Assembly (NCBI GenBank): GCA_037968995.1
Contig: JBBKWP010000057.1
Span: 1 to 13,766 of the forward strand
Direction of reading: 5' to 3'
DNA: 13,766 bases
Source of the DNA: JAEXNA01 sp037968995
Lineage (GTDB): Bacteria > Vulcanimicrobiota > Xenobia > Xenobiales > JADMJV01
Both the position numbers and the translations under genes were made by a program. Shown here in pieces: positions 1 through 6,038 of the stretch. Under the pieces are notes generated by a model, which worked only from the letters and a program-made list of their open reading frames with translations, was not told the DNA's origin and did no database searches. The stretch's first letter is position 1. Every line of letters begins with the position of its first letter.

Positions 1-1
1 G

Positions 2-220
2 CAGTTGGTGGAGCAGGCCAGCGAGCGGGCGATCGCGGATGCGCTCCGCTCAGGCGATATGCGACCGGTGAAATTTGATGACTTTCAGATCGCCCTTAAG
101 GAGCGCAAGCCGTCCACCACGGAATGGCTTCGACGTTCGCGCAACTACGTGAATTTCGCCAACCAGGACGGATTTTACGACGACCTCAGCCAGTATTTGG
201 AGAAAGCGAAGATACGATGA
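2..220 (+). CDS. AAA-family ATPase, C-terminal fragment (5' end outside window)
   Basis: The reading frame is open from the left edge, so only the last ~72 residues are present and no P-loop is visible. The visible part looks like the C-terminal lid of classical Cdc48/Vps4/FtsH-type AAA ATPases. It has a helix beginning LVEQASERAIADAL, then an acidic-aromatic stretch (FDDFQIAL), then the pattern PSTTEWLRRSRN followed by FANQDGFYDDLSQYLEK. That last block resembles the tail of bacterial AAA proteins encoded next to TPR proteins. The stop codon overlaps the start of the TPR gene in an ATGA, so the two are very likely translationally coupled and may act together. The family call is by pattern recognition; the substrate is unknown. 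Confidence 0.7.
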   Translation, partial: QLVEQASERAIADALRSGDMRPVKFDDFQIALKERKPSTTEWLRRSRNYVNFANQDGFYDDLSQYLEKAKIR

Positions 221-1479
221 ACCGCCACTACGAACGAGCTAACCATCTCGTGGACCAAGGCCGCTTTGATATGGCGGTCGCCGAACTGATGACCTATCTC
301 TCAGAGTACCCCGACGACGCTCAAGCGCTGTCGCTTTTGGCTTTTTGCCAGCTTCGCCTTGGCCAATTCGAGATCGCCACGGAAGCCGCCCACGGAGCCA
401 TCGCAGCCGATCCCTCCGATGGACAGGGTTTCTATATGCTATCGGTGATCATGCGGGAGCGCAATGAGCCCAAGGAGGCCATGGAGGCCATCCAGACCGC
501 TTTGAGTCTGTCGCCTGCCGAACCTGGATATCTGGTCGCCTTGGCGCATCTGCATTTCGACGGGAAACGTTGGGAGGATGCCTTGGCCGCGGCGCAACTG
601 GCCGCGGAGCGCCACCCGTCGCATCTGGGCGCCATCAACGCCGTGGCTTCAGCCTTGATTCGACTGCGCCGGGTGAGCGAGGCCGCCGAGGCTCTGGAGA
701 ACGCCCTGGAGCAGGCCCCGGAAGATTCTCAAACTTTGGCCAACATGGGTTGGCTGGAGTTGGACCGCAACCGTTACGGCCACGCGCTGACCCATTTTCA
801 AGCGGCCTTGGCCCAAGAACCGGAATTGGAGTGGGCTCGAGAGGGACTCATGCACGCGTTGCGTGCCCGCTACCCGGTTTACGGTCTGATTTTGCGCTAC
901 ACGCTCTGGATGTCGAAGCATTCCCATCGACTGCAGCAGCAGATCACCTTGGCGACCTACGTGGGCGCAAGGGTCTTTGGAGAACTGTTGAAACGCTACC
1001 CCGGTCTAGCGGTCTTCGCGGGACCGTTGCTGGTGATCTGGCGACTCTTTTGCTACCTAACTTGGACCGTGCGCGCGGGGTCCACCCTCCTGCTTCGGAT
1101 GACCAAGTACGGACGGGCCCTGGTGAATCGCGACGAGGTGCTGGAGTCCAATCTAGTGGGAGGCTTCTGGCTGGCCGCGCTTCTCCTTTGGTGTTATCAC
1201 TACTTCATCGACCCGTTCGCTCTTCCAGGTAAGATCGGGCCGGCTCTGTTTCTCACCCTTCCCATGGTATGGAGCGCGACGTTCGATTGTCACGCGGGAT
1301 GGCCACGCCAACTCTCCGGAGCAATTTCGGTCACCATGACCACCGCCGGTCTGTTGGGACTGCTGTTCCTAGGCTTCAATCTCGTTTGGGCCGTCAGTTG
1401 CCTGAAGTTCTACTTCTACGGCTTGGGCCCAGTGCTCTTGCTCAGTCAGTACCTGGTGAATGTTGAGCCGAAGAAGTAG
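217..1479 (+). CDS. TPR-repeat protein with C-terminal multi-pass membrane domain
   Basis: This 420-residue protein has two parts. Residues ~2-205 contain six consecutive 34-residue tetratricopeptide repeats (for example AVAELMTYLSEYPDD, ALENALEQAPED and ALTHFQAALAQEPE), a helical scaffold for protein binding. Residues ~255-415 hold four or five hydrophobic segments, including LAVFAGPLLVIWRLFCYL, FWLAALLLWCYHYF and a long one around TAGLLGLLFLGFNLVW, so the C-terminus is embedded in the membrane. I chose ATG 217 because it overlaps the upstream stop as ATGA and follows a GGAGAAAG Shine-Dalgarno. An in-frame start at 124 would lie wholly inside the AAA gene. The arrangement suggests a membrane anchor or adaptor for the AAA ATPase; this is inference, and the exact function is unknown. 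Confidence 0.85.
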   Translation: MNRHYERANHLVDQGRFDMAVAELMTYLSEYPDDAQALSLLAFCQLRLGQFEIATEAAHGAIAADPSDGQGFYMLSVIMRERNEPKEAMEAIQTALSLSPAEPGYLVALAHLHFDGKRWEDALAAAQLAAERHPSHLGAINAVASALIRLRRVSEAAEALENALEQAPEDSQTLANMGWLELDRNRYGHALTHFQAALAQEPELEWAREGLMHALRARYPVYGLILRYTLWMSKHSHRLQQQITLATYVGARVFGELLKRYPGLAVFAGPLLVIWRLFCYLTWTVRAGSTLLLRMTKYGRALVNRDEVLESNLVGGFWLAALLLWCYHYFIDPFALPGKIGPALFLTLPMVWSATFDCHAGWPRQLSGAISVTMTTAGLLGLLFLGFNLVWAVSCLKFYFYGLGPVLLLSQYLVNVEPKK

Positions 1480-1527
1480 GGCGACGAGTTCTTTCGCATC
1501 ACGAGCCTCTGGCGGTAGAGACCGGTG

Positions 1528-1547
1528 GCGCCTTGAACTCAAGGCGC
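1528..1547 (+). terminator. Hairpin downstream of TPR gene, possible weak terminator
   Basis: GCGCCTTGA and TCAAGGCGC form a perfect 9-bp inverted repeat with two bases between them (8 bp with a four-base loop in practice). The following plus-strand bases are TCTTCG, only weakly T-rich, so a Rho-independent terminator is possible but poor. The remainder of 1480-1651 shows no convincing gene. A 37-codon minus-strand ORF (1499-1609) spans the hairpin and has no ribosome binding site I would trust. Confidence 0.4.
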
Positions 1548-1651
1548 TCTTCGCTCCGTTGGGTTAAGGGGTTCCTAGGCCCGTGCTCACCACATGATTT
1601 CCACGCCATAGGCTCACAAAGAGATTCCTTGGTCCGCACAACAGAGACGAC

Positions 1652-1996
1652 TTAGGAATAATCCGCGAAGTCTTCGAGAGGCTCATCGAAATCGTCACTC
1701 AGATGAAGAATCAATCCCTTCTCGGTTTCAGGTGTTCGGCGCGGTCCGGCGGACGGGTGAATGACATGTTGCGATTCGGCACTTTGTAGACGTCGCGCTC
1801 TTGCCCGGATGTACTCTTGTCTGGCCGTATTGGCTTCTTGGATGCTCTGAAACTTTTGGAGTCCCCGTGGTTCCTCGCTTGCTATGATAGATGCCATTGA
1901 CCACACGAATTCAATTTTTTGAAGAATTTTTTCAGGATCTGACTCTATTTGAGGAGCATTCATCTCGGAAATATCTCGAAATCTCTCCAATGGCAT
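1652..1996 (-). CDS. Small hypothetical protein with antitoxin-like acidic C-terminus
   Basis: This 114-residue protein was not recognised as a whole. ATG at 1996 is preferred over an upstream TTG at 2011 because GAGGAAAG lies a few bases before it. The middle is basic and helical (TARQEYIRARARRLQSAES). The last ~20 residues, GLILHLSDDFDEPLEDFADY, strongly resemble the acidic tail of many DUF2281/VapB-type antitoxins, the part that docks on the partner toxin. No typical SpoVT/AbrB or Phd DNA-binding domain is evident, and no PIN-type toxin follows on the minus strand. It may be an orphan or diverged antitoxin, or the resemblance may be chance. It follows the FliF-like gene but is separated from it by a terminator. 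Confidence 0.55.
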   Translation of the reverse strand: MPLERFRDISEMNAPQIESDPEKILQKIEFVWSMASIIASEEPRGLQKFQSIQEANTARQEYIRARARRLQSAESQHVIHPSAGPRRTPETEKGLILHLSDDFDEPLEDFADYS

Positions 1997-2077
1997 TCTA
2001 ACTTTCCTCAACTTCGGGGAAGCTCTGTCTTAGCGCCTCCGCGTCGACTCTATCTTTCTCGTCCTTGTCCGCCTCCG

Positions 2078-2112
2078 CACGAAAAAAGCGGCCTCTCAGC
2101 CGCTTTTTCGTG
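2078..2112 (-). terminator. Bidirectional Rho-independent terminator
   Basis: Two arms, 2078-2092 and 2099-2112, pair through CACG/CGTG, AAAAA/TTTTT (one extra A bulged) and GCGGC/GCCGC around a six-base loop. Read on the minus strand, the GC stem is followed by TTTTTT, a good intrinsic terminator 16-50 bases past the stop of the FliF-like gene. On the plus strand it is followed by TTTTT and, further on, GTTTTT. Confidence 0.85.
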
Positions 2113-2128
2113 TCGTTTTTGGGTCTAG

Positions 2129-2698
2129 CTATTGATAGGCGATCTTTAAGATGTCGCCTCGGGCGAGGTCGATGCCGAGGCCGTAGGACAGGCTGCGGAA
2201 GAGGTCGTCGGCGTTGATGTGAGGGTTGTTGGTAAGGGTCACGCAGCATTTGAGGGTCTTGATGCGGGGGCGGACCTCGTTGCTCTCTTCCCAGGTTCCG
2301 GTCAGTTCCCACTTTTGGGAGCGGGCCTTGTTGACGCATCCGCCATCGGACGCGGGTTTGTCGACGGCTTCCTTCTTCTGGATGTCTTCGACAAGAATCT
2401 TGTCTCCGGGAACATAGGTGGTAGTTGTGACCGCGGTCGATTCGAGTTCGATGTTGAGATCGACGAAGGCCGGGTCCGAGACATAGCGCTCAAGAATACT
2501 GAGGGCCTTGGCTTCTAGATGAGATTCCAGAGAGTCGAGGTAGGCGATGTCGGAATTGATGGTTGGGGCAACGGTGGACGGGGCAACGGTCGGGCTTTGG
2601 TTGAGACAAGTAGACGTTAGGTTCAAGACAACAAGACTGGCGACAAGCATCACCGGCCCGAGCCCGCTGGGCTTGAGTAGTCGAACAAATGGGAACAT
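2129..2698 (-). CDS. Secreted/membrane-anchored FliF RBM3-like (YscJ/FliF_C-like) protein
   Basis: This is a 189-residue protein. Residues ~13-30 form a hydrophobic export signal or anchor (GPVMLVASLVVLNLTST). Cys31 follows, but Thr at -1 makes a poor lipobox. A Thr/Pro/Ser linker with TVAP repeats comes next. Residues ~52-90 (LDSLESHLEAKALSILERYV, then VDLNIELES..VTTTTYVPGD) match the FliF segment that reads roughly LE.RIE.ILSPIVG..V.AQVTA.LDF...EQTEE.Y.P. Residues ~128-188 (KWELTGTWEES, IKTLKCCVTLTN, then GLGIDLARGDILKI) match YEV.RTI.H, IERLSVAVVV and AMGF..KRGD.L.V. The beta-collar insertion between them is much shorter than in FliF. SpoIIIAG is a related alternative, but the RGD-L-I ending favours FliF. 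The start ATG follows a perfect AGGAGGTG. A role in a ring or channel is inference; no flagellar genes are nearby. Confidence 0.65.
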   Translation of the reverse strand: MFPFVRLLKPSGLGPVMLVASLVVLNLTSTCLNQSPTVAPSTVAPTINSDIAYLDSLESHLEAKALSILERYVSDPAFVDLNIELESTAVTTTTYVPGDKILVEDIQKKEAVDKPASDGGCVNKARSQKWELTGTWEESNEVRPRIKTLKCCVTLTNNPHINADDLFRSLSYGLGIDLARGDILKIAYQ

Positions 2699-2704
2699 AA
2701 AGGC

Positions 2705-2799
2705 ACACCTCCTGCGGAAAAGGAGCCTTCTTATGAGGCTCTCTTACCCACTTGGTGCGCTACGCATCAAGTGGGTTATTGGGACTGCTGAACAGTCTC
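2705..2799 (-). promoter_or_regulatory. Structured 5' leader of the FliF-like gene (three stem-loops, SD sequestration)
   Basis: Read on the minus strand, three stem-loops lie just before the gene. H1 is 2783-2787/2793-2797 (GACTG/CAGTC). H2 is 2746-2759/2763-2776, a 14-bp stem with a single G-T pair and a 3-base loop. H3 is 2723-2728/2736-2741 (GAGCCT/AGGCTC). The Shine-Dalgarno (complement of 2708-2713) can pair with the complement of 2721-2725 (CTCCT with AGGAG). That anti-SD arm shares bases 2723-2725 with H3, so H3 and the SD-blocking helix exclude each other. This is the layout of a translational switch. I could not match it to a known riboswitch class. Confidence 0.55.
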
Positions 2800-2856
2800 C
2801 TCTTCTACAGTAACTGCTAGAGATTGCCTAGATGTTGGCGAAATGGAAACTAAACG

Positions 2857-3216
2857 TTAACATGCTGTGGCGAACTCTTGAGCGGACGCCTCATAATCGA
2901 AGGCTATTCCGGCTACAACTTTGCCCGTGACCTCTAGGGGTTGGGTCCAAACGACTTGCGCTGTGCGGGTTTGAAAGAGTCCAACTTCATTTCCCAGGCT
3001 GATGGAGATCGTCTCCCCAGGCATGACGTTCCAGGGGAGCATGACGCGGGCGCCTTTGACATCGGCTTCGATAACGGCGGCTTTGGCGGGAGCGTCGTAG
3101 ATGCTCCAACAGGTGACGCTGGTGGGACGCAGTTTCTGGCGTCGCGTGACTCGGCGGCAAGTGGTGTTGCGCTCGGTCTGTGCCAAGGTTGTTTTCGTGC
3201 GTAGGGCTGGGAACAT
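2857..3216 (-). CDS. PilZ-like domain protein A
   Basis: This 119-residue protein is almost entirely one PilZ-like beta-barrel. It has a basic N-terminus with an RxxxR motif (RRVTRRQKLRP) and a strand leading to EADVKGARVMLP. Then come PGETISISL, a strand with AQVVWTQP, and the closing VVAGIAF. In canonical c-di-GMP receptors the second motif is [DN]xSxxG; here the matching positions read ExDxxG, so ligand binding is uncertain. I chose ATG 3216 because AGGAG lies ten bases upstream. An upstream in-frame TTG (3252) would start inside a hairpin. It is about 84 bases downstream of a close paralogue (3301-3636) and upstream of the FliF-like gene on the same strand, so the three may share a transcript. 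Confidence 0.65.
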   Translation of the reverse strand: MFPALRTKTTLAQTERNTTCRRVTRRQKLRPTSVTCWSIYDAPAKAAVIEADVKGARVMLPWNVMPGETISISLGNEVGLFQTRTAQVVWTQPLEVTGKVVAGIAFDYEASAQEFATAC

Positions 3217-3231
3217 CTTGTGTGGACTCCT

Positions 3232-3252
3232 TTGATACTTCGAGAGTATCAA
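3232..3252 (-). promoter_or_regulatory. Hairpin next to the ribosome binding site of PilZ-like gene A
   Basis: TTGATACT (3232-3239) and AGTATCAA (3245-3252) form a perfect 8-bp inverted repeat with a five-base loop, immediately before the AGGAGT Shine-Dalgarno on the minus strand. It could be a protein operator or an mRNA stabiliser. It lacks a downstream T-tract, so it is not a terminator. Confidence 0.4.
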
Positions 3253-3300
3253 GTCGTCCTAAAAAATTCCTGAAAACCTTGTGAACGTTTGACCAGATTC

Positions 3301-3636
3301 TTAGGCGGCGATGGAGAGTTCTTCGTTGAAGGCCACGCCGGCCACAACTTTACCGCCGCACTCCAGGGTCTGGGTCCAGGCGATGCGGGCCAGTCGCGTC
3401 TGATAGTGACCGAGTTCGTCGGCGAAACTGACCTGAATCTGCTCATCTTGGAAGACCGAGAAGGGGAACACGAGGCGCGCTCCTTTCACATCGGCTTCAA
3501 TGACGGTGATGCTTACGGGTGACTGATGCTCGTTCCAAGACTTGACTTCGACCGAGTGGATTCGTTGACGCTCTCTGCGTCGACGACAAAGGGAGGCTTC
3601 GCGAGCGGTCTTGAAAGTCGTTCTTGAGATTCGCAA
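3301..3636 (-). CDS. PilZ-like domain protein B (tandem paralogue of A)
   Basis: The ORF encodes 111 residues. It shares with its neighbour A the blocks EADVKGAR, WTQ-LE-GKVVAG-AF and a basic RxxxR region (RRRRERQR). The two clearly arose by duplication, and both carry the same degenerate ExDxxG in place of [DN]xSxxG. The predicted architecture is a lone PilZ-like barrel in the cytoplasm, without output domains. The start is uncertain: TTG 3636 is the first usable start codon, with AAAGG about 12 bases upstream. The next gene on the plus strand (3844) is divergent, so the 3637-3843 gap probably carries promoters for both directions. Confidence 0.6.
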   Translation of the reverse strand: MRISRTTFKTAREASLCRRRRERQRIHSVEVKSWNEHQSPVSITVIEADVKGARLVFPFSVFQDEQIQVSFADELGHYQTRLARIAWTQTLECGGKVVAGVAFNEELSIAA

Positions 3637-3843
3637 GGGAGTTCGCGTGCCTTTCTTCGAGAAATTTTGGAGGTGTGTGTTCGCTTTTTGTGGCGGAGGT
3701 GTGCCGTCACATTTTTATCTTCACCCCTCACGCTTGCTCGTCTACCCGCTTTTACGAGATGTCACAAACTGTTAACAAACAAGACCTTTTAGAACGCTCG
3801 ATGTAGGATTTCCTTGGGCTTCAAGTCGAAGAAGCGAGACTAC
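3637..3843. promoter_or_regulatory. Divergent intergenic region between PilZ-like B and EEP-family gene
   Basis: This ~200-bp gap separates divergent genes. It contains two direct copies of GGAGGTGTG (3669-3677 and 3695-3703, 26 bp apart) and the repeated 18-bp element at 3762-3779. I see no convincing sigma-70 promoter. A short in-frame stretch from ATG 3759 (MSQTVNKQDLLERSM, then stop) could be a tiny leader ORF but has no clear ribosome binding site. Confidence 0.4.
3762..3779 (+). repeat. 18-bp repeated element, copy 1
   Basis: TCACAAACTGTTAACAAA is identical to 4904-4921. It includes the 8-bp palindrome TGTTAACA. Both copies are followed a few bases later by GACC[TC]TTT and then GTAG about 20 bases on. 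Both lie within 100 bases upstream of a plus-strand nuclease-like gene. It is probably a shared regulatory site. Confidence 0.6.
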
Positions 3844-4899
3844 ATGTTTGAAAGAGACGTAAGCGCGCAGGAGCCGATGACCAAAGTCCGGATGGACCGG
3901 CTGCGAAGAGTCACCTTTGGCCACTTTGGCTTCATACTAGTCTTAGTATTTCTTCCCTACGTGGGCGGCAGTTCGCCCTCACTGTTCCTCGCCTATGGAC
4001 TCTTCTTCCCCGCTATACTGCTCTTACCGGGTGCTCTAGTGATGACTGCCTGGGCGATGTACCGGCGAAGGAGGCTCGAATTTGGGCTATCTGGACTTTC
4101 TGTAATATTGGTGATGGGTATTCTGATGGACCCGGCTTGGTCAGGGATGGTCTCCGAACCGCCCGTTAAGAGGCTTCGAATCCTCACCTTGAACGCAAAC
4201 GCCTGGGCCCCCCTTGCCGAAGACGCCCAACCCGACATCGCCGGGAGAACCTTGGATGAACTGGCGGACAATATCTTACGCGCCGACCCCGACATTCTGT
4301 TTCTTCAGGAACTTTGGCACCCTTGGGGGGGGCCGGGAGTCAAACTGGAAAAGCGGTTCTATAAAAAACTTGAGCACCTGCACTTCGTCAAAGAGATGCG
4401 AGGGGAACGAGTCAAAGGAAGCGATCTAGAGCTTGTCATCGGGAGCCGCTTCCCCCTAAGTTCTAAAAAGGTGCTTGAAGTATCCCTGGGAGTAGAGGCA
4501 GATTCCCCCTACGGTCCGCTCCGTCTTGTCAACCTCCACCCCCGTGGGCCACGCCTGTCTCCTCAATCCATGAGGAAAGCCTTGGAGGCGCAACGGGCCT
4601 GTTGGCAGAGCGTGGACCACTATCTGGGCGACTCTAAGGGCCCGATTATCCTAGCGGGCGATCTGAACTCGCCACCACGCGCTCCCCTGGTGAGTCTACT
4701 GAAAGGGCGACTGAGAGACACTTTTCACGAAGGCGGGTCCGGATTTGGCTTCACGTTCCCAACACGCCTACCGTTGTGGAGAATCGACTACATATTTGTT
4801 GCGGGCTCACAGGTGAGAGTCATGGAACACCAGGTTTTGGAATGGGGGTCCGACCATCGGGCCGTGATGGCGGACGTAGAAATAAGACCAAACGAATAG
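3844..4899 (+). CDS. Membrane-anchored endonuclease/exonuclease/phosphatase (EEP) family protein
   Basis: This 351-residue protein has three hydrophobic segments near the N-terminus (around FGFILVLVFLPYVGG, FLAYGLFFPAILLLPGALVM and LSGLSVILVMGILM), then an EEP (DNase I/AP-endonuclease/sphingomyelinase fold) domain. Visible active-site elements are LNANAW (Asn117, Asn119), FLQELW (metal-binding Glu156), NLHPRGPR, AGDLNS (Asp273, Asn275), RIDYIF, and SDH (Asp337, His338). The set looks intact, so a metal-dependent phosphodiesterase, nuclease or phosphatase is likely. The topology probably places the catalytic domain outside the membrane. The start is uncertain: ATG 3844 is the first ATG, with only a weak purine-rich site before it; TTG 3814 and ATG 3877 are alternatives. 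The substrate cannot be told from sequence. Confidence 0.8.
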   Translation: MFERDVSAQEPMTKVRMDRLRRVTFGHFGFILVLVFLPYVGGSSPSLFLAYGLFFPAILLLPGALVMTAWAMYRRRRLEFGLSGLSVILVMGILMDPAWSGMVSEPPVKRLRILTLNANAWAPLAEDAQPDIAGRTLDELADNILRADPDILFLQELWHPWGGPGVKLEKRFYKKLEHLHFVKEMRGERVKGSDLELVIGSRFPLSSKKVLEVSLGVEADSPYGPLRLVNLHPRGPRLSPQSMRKALEAQRACWQSVDHYLGDSKGPIILAGDLNSPPRAPLVSLLKGRLRDTFHEGGSGFGFTFPTRLPLWRIDYIFVAGSQVRVMEHQVLEWGSDHRAVMADVEIRPNE

Positions 4900-4903
4900 G
4901 TTC

Positions 4904-4921
4904 TCACAAACTGTTAACAAA
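4904..4921 (+). repeat. 18-bp repeated element, copy 2
   Basis: This exact copy of 3762-3779 lies just after the EEP stop codon and 30 bases before the endonuclease I start. The same flanking GACC-TTT and GTAG elements follow. It probably acts as a promoter or operator for the downstream gene. Confidence 0.6.
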
Positions 4922-4951
4922 AACGACCCTTTGCCGGTCTAAGGTAGAGAT

Positions 4952-5974
4952 ATGACTCTTTCACCGATAAATTTCCGCCCTGCTCCGACGGTCGCGCATG
5001 GTACGGTAAAACCTGGTCCGCAGTCGCTGGGCCAAACTCAGGTCGTGAAAGACCAGGTGACCCTGGGCTCTTGTCCCCTGCCCACCTCCGGTCCCTCACG
5101 GTTACCTCTCGATACGACGGGACTCGACGAAGCCCTAACGGAGTTTCGCTCCTTCAAGGACCGAACCTATTACGACGAGGCCTCGGACAAGAGCAACCGT
5201 CAAAAGTATTATCAGGATATCGATTGGTCCGCGGACCCTAAAACTCTTTTCGCCGAGTTGTCGACCAAGGTCCAGGCCTCACACACCAAAGAACTCGACT
5301 ACCGCCCGTCGACCTTCGTGTATCCTTGGGTGGATCTTCACCCTGACGGCAAGCTCCGTTCTATTTATTCCAGCGCGACGATGGTAGCGGAGACAGCGAT
5401 CGTTGAGGACTGGGAGATCGGGCAGGTCACGCGTCAAGCCGAGAACGCACTGGTGTTTGCTCAAGCGGCTTTCTCGCCAGAGAGTGCGGCCATGGCCTTT
5501 GCCAGTCAGGAAGCCGCGGCGCTCAACTGCGAGCACGTTCTTCCCCAGTCATGGTTTGGCAAGTCCCAACCTGCCCGCGGCGATCTGCACCATCTGTTCG
5601 CCTGCGATTCGCGCTGCAACAGTCGACGAAGCAACCTGCCCTACGACGAGTTTAAACAGAGAAATGATGATGATTGGCGTGGCGACTGCGGCGTGATCAG
5701 CACCTCTTCACGGGCCTTCGAGCCTGCGGGCGGCAAAGGCCCGGCGGCCCGAGCCACGCTCTACTTTTTACTTCGCTATCCGGGAGTCGTGGATCGTTAC
5801 GACAGTTCAGACATCGACACCATGCTCGACTGGAACCGACGCTTTCCGCCGGACCTCTACGAGATGCATCGCAACGCGGCCATCGTTGAGCTTCAGGGAA
5901 ACCGCAACCCGCTGATCGACTTCCCAGAGATGGCCAACTCCATCGACTTCGTGTCCGGACTGAAGCGCTCGTAG
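4952..5974 (+). CDS. Endonuclease I family nuclease (His-Me finger)
   Basis: This 340-residue protein carries the hallmarks of the bacterial endonuclease I family (Vvn/Dns/EndA type), which cut DNA and sometimes RNA non-specifically. They are NCEHVLPQSWF with catalytic His195, RGDLHHLFACD (His213, His214), CNSRRSNLPYDEF, FEPAGGKGPAARATLYFLLRYPG, a DWNRRFPPDLYEMHRN helix and QGNRNPLIDFPE at the end. The first ~50 residues are Pro/Thr/Gly-rich with no clear signal peptide, which is unusual because the family is usually exported; another route or an intracellular role is possible. ATG 4952 follows AAGGTAG. It shares the 18-bp upstream element with the EEP gene, suggesting a common regulon. Confidence 0.92.
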   Translation: MTLSPINFRPAPTVAHGTVKPGPQSLGQTQVVKDQVTLGSCPLPTSGPSRLPLDTTGLDEALTEFRSFKDRTYYDEASDKSNRQKYYQDIDWSADPKTLFAELSTKVQASHTKELDYRPSTFVYPWVDLHPDGKLRSIYSSATMVAETAIVEDWEIGQVTRQAENALVFAQAAFSPESAAMAFASQEAAALNCEHVLPQSWFGKSQPARGDLHHLFACDSRCNSRRSNLPYDEFKQRNDDDWRGDCGVISTSSRAFEPAGGKGPAARATLYFLLRYPGVVDRYDSSDIDTMLDWNRRFPPDLYEMHRNAAIVELQGNRNPLIDFPEMANSIDFVSGLKRS

Positions 5975-5996
5975 ATCTTTTGGAGAACGACTCCTC

Positions 5997-6038
5997 ATGC
6001 CCGTGAAGCAGGTTGAAGCTGAGCAGAGGGGTAAGTGA
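5997..6038 (+). CDS. Possible 13-residue leader ORF
   Basis: ATG 5997 opens a 13-residue ORF (MPVKQVEAEQRGK) with GGAG eleven bases upstream. Its stop overlaps the GTG start of the next gene as GTGA. It could couple translation to the small protein that follows, or be chance. There is no homology evidence. Confidence 0.25.
   Translation: MPVKQVEAEQRGK

Noticed and set aside
570..1232. 220-codon plus-strand ORF inside the TPR gene
   Set aside because: Gly/Arg/Pro-rich low-quality frame, fully inside the TPR gene, which has clear 34-residue repeats; it is a shadow.
1499..1609. 37-codon minus-strand ORF (starts MAWKSCGEHG) downstream of the antitoxin-like gene, considered as a toxin
   Set aside because: Too short, no PIN or other toxin motif, no clear ribosome binding site, and it spans a hairpin.
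1998..2339. Minus-strand ORF overlapping the end of the FliF-like gene
   Set aside because: Pro/Arg/Gln-rich, covers the terminator and overlaps a gene with a recognisable fold and perfect SD.
2219..2518. Plus-strand ORF opposite the FliF-like gene
   Set aside because: Antisense shadow with no SD and no family resemblance.
2596..2610. Cys31 of the FliF-like protein as a lipobox
   Set aside because: Thr at -1 and Ser at -2 (LTSTC) do not fit the usual L-[AS]-[GA]-C, so lipoprotein status is not claimed.
2746..2776. 14-bp hairpin as an intrinsic terminator of the PilZ-like genes
   Set aside because: No T-tract follows the stem on either strand; a leader role fits better.
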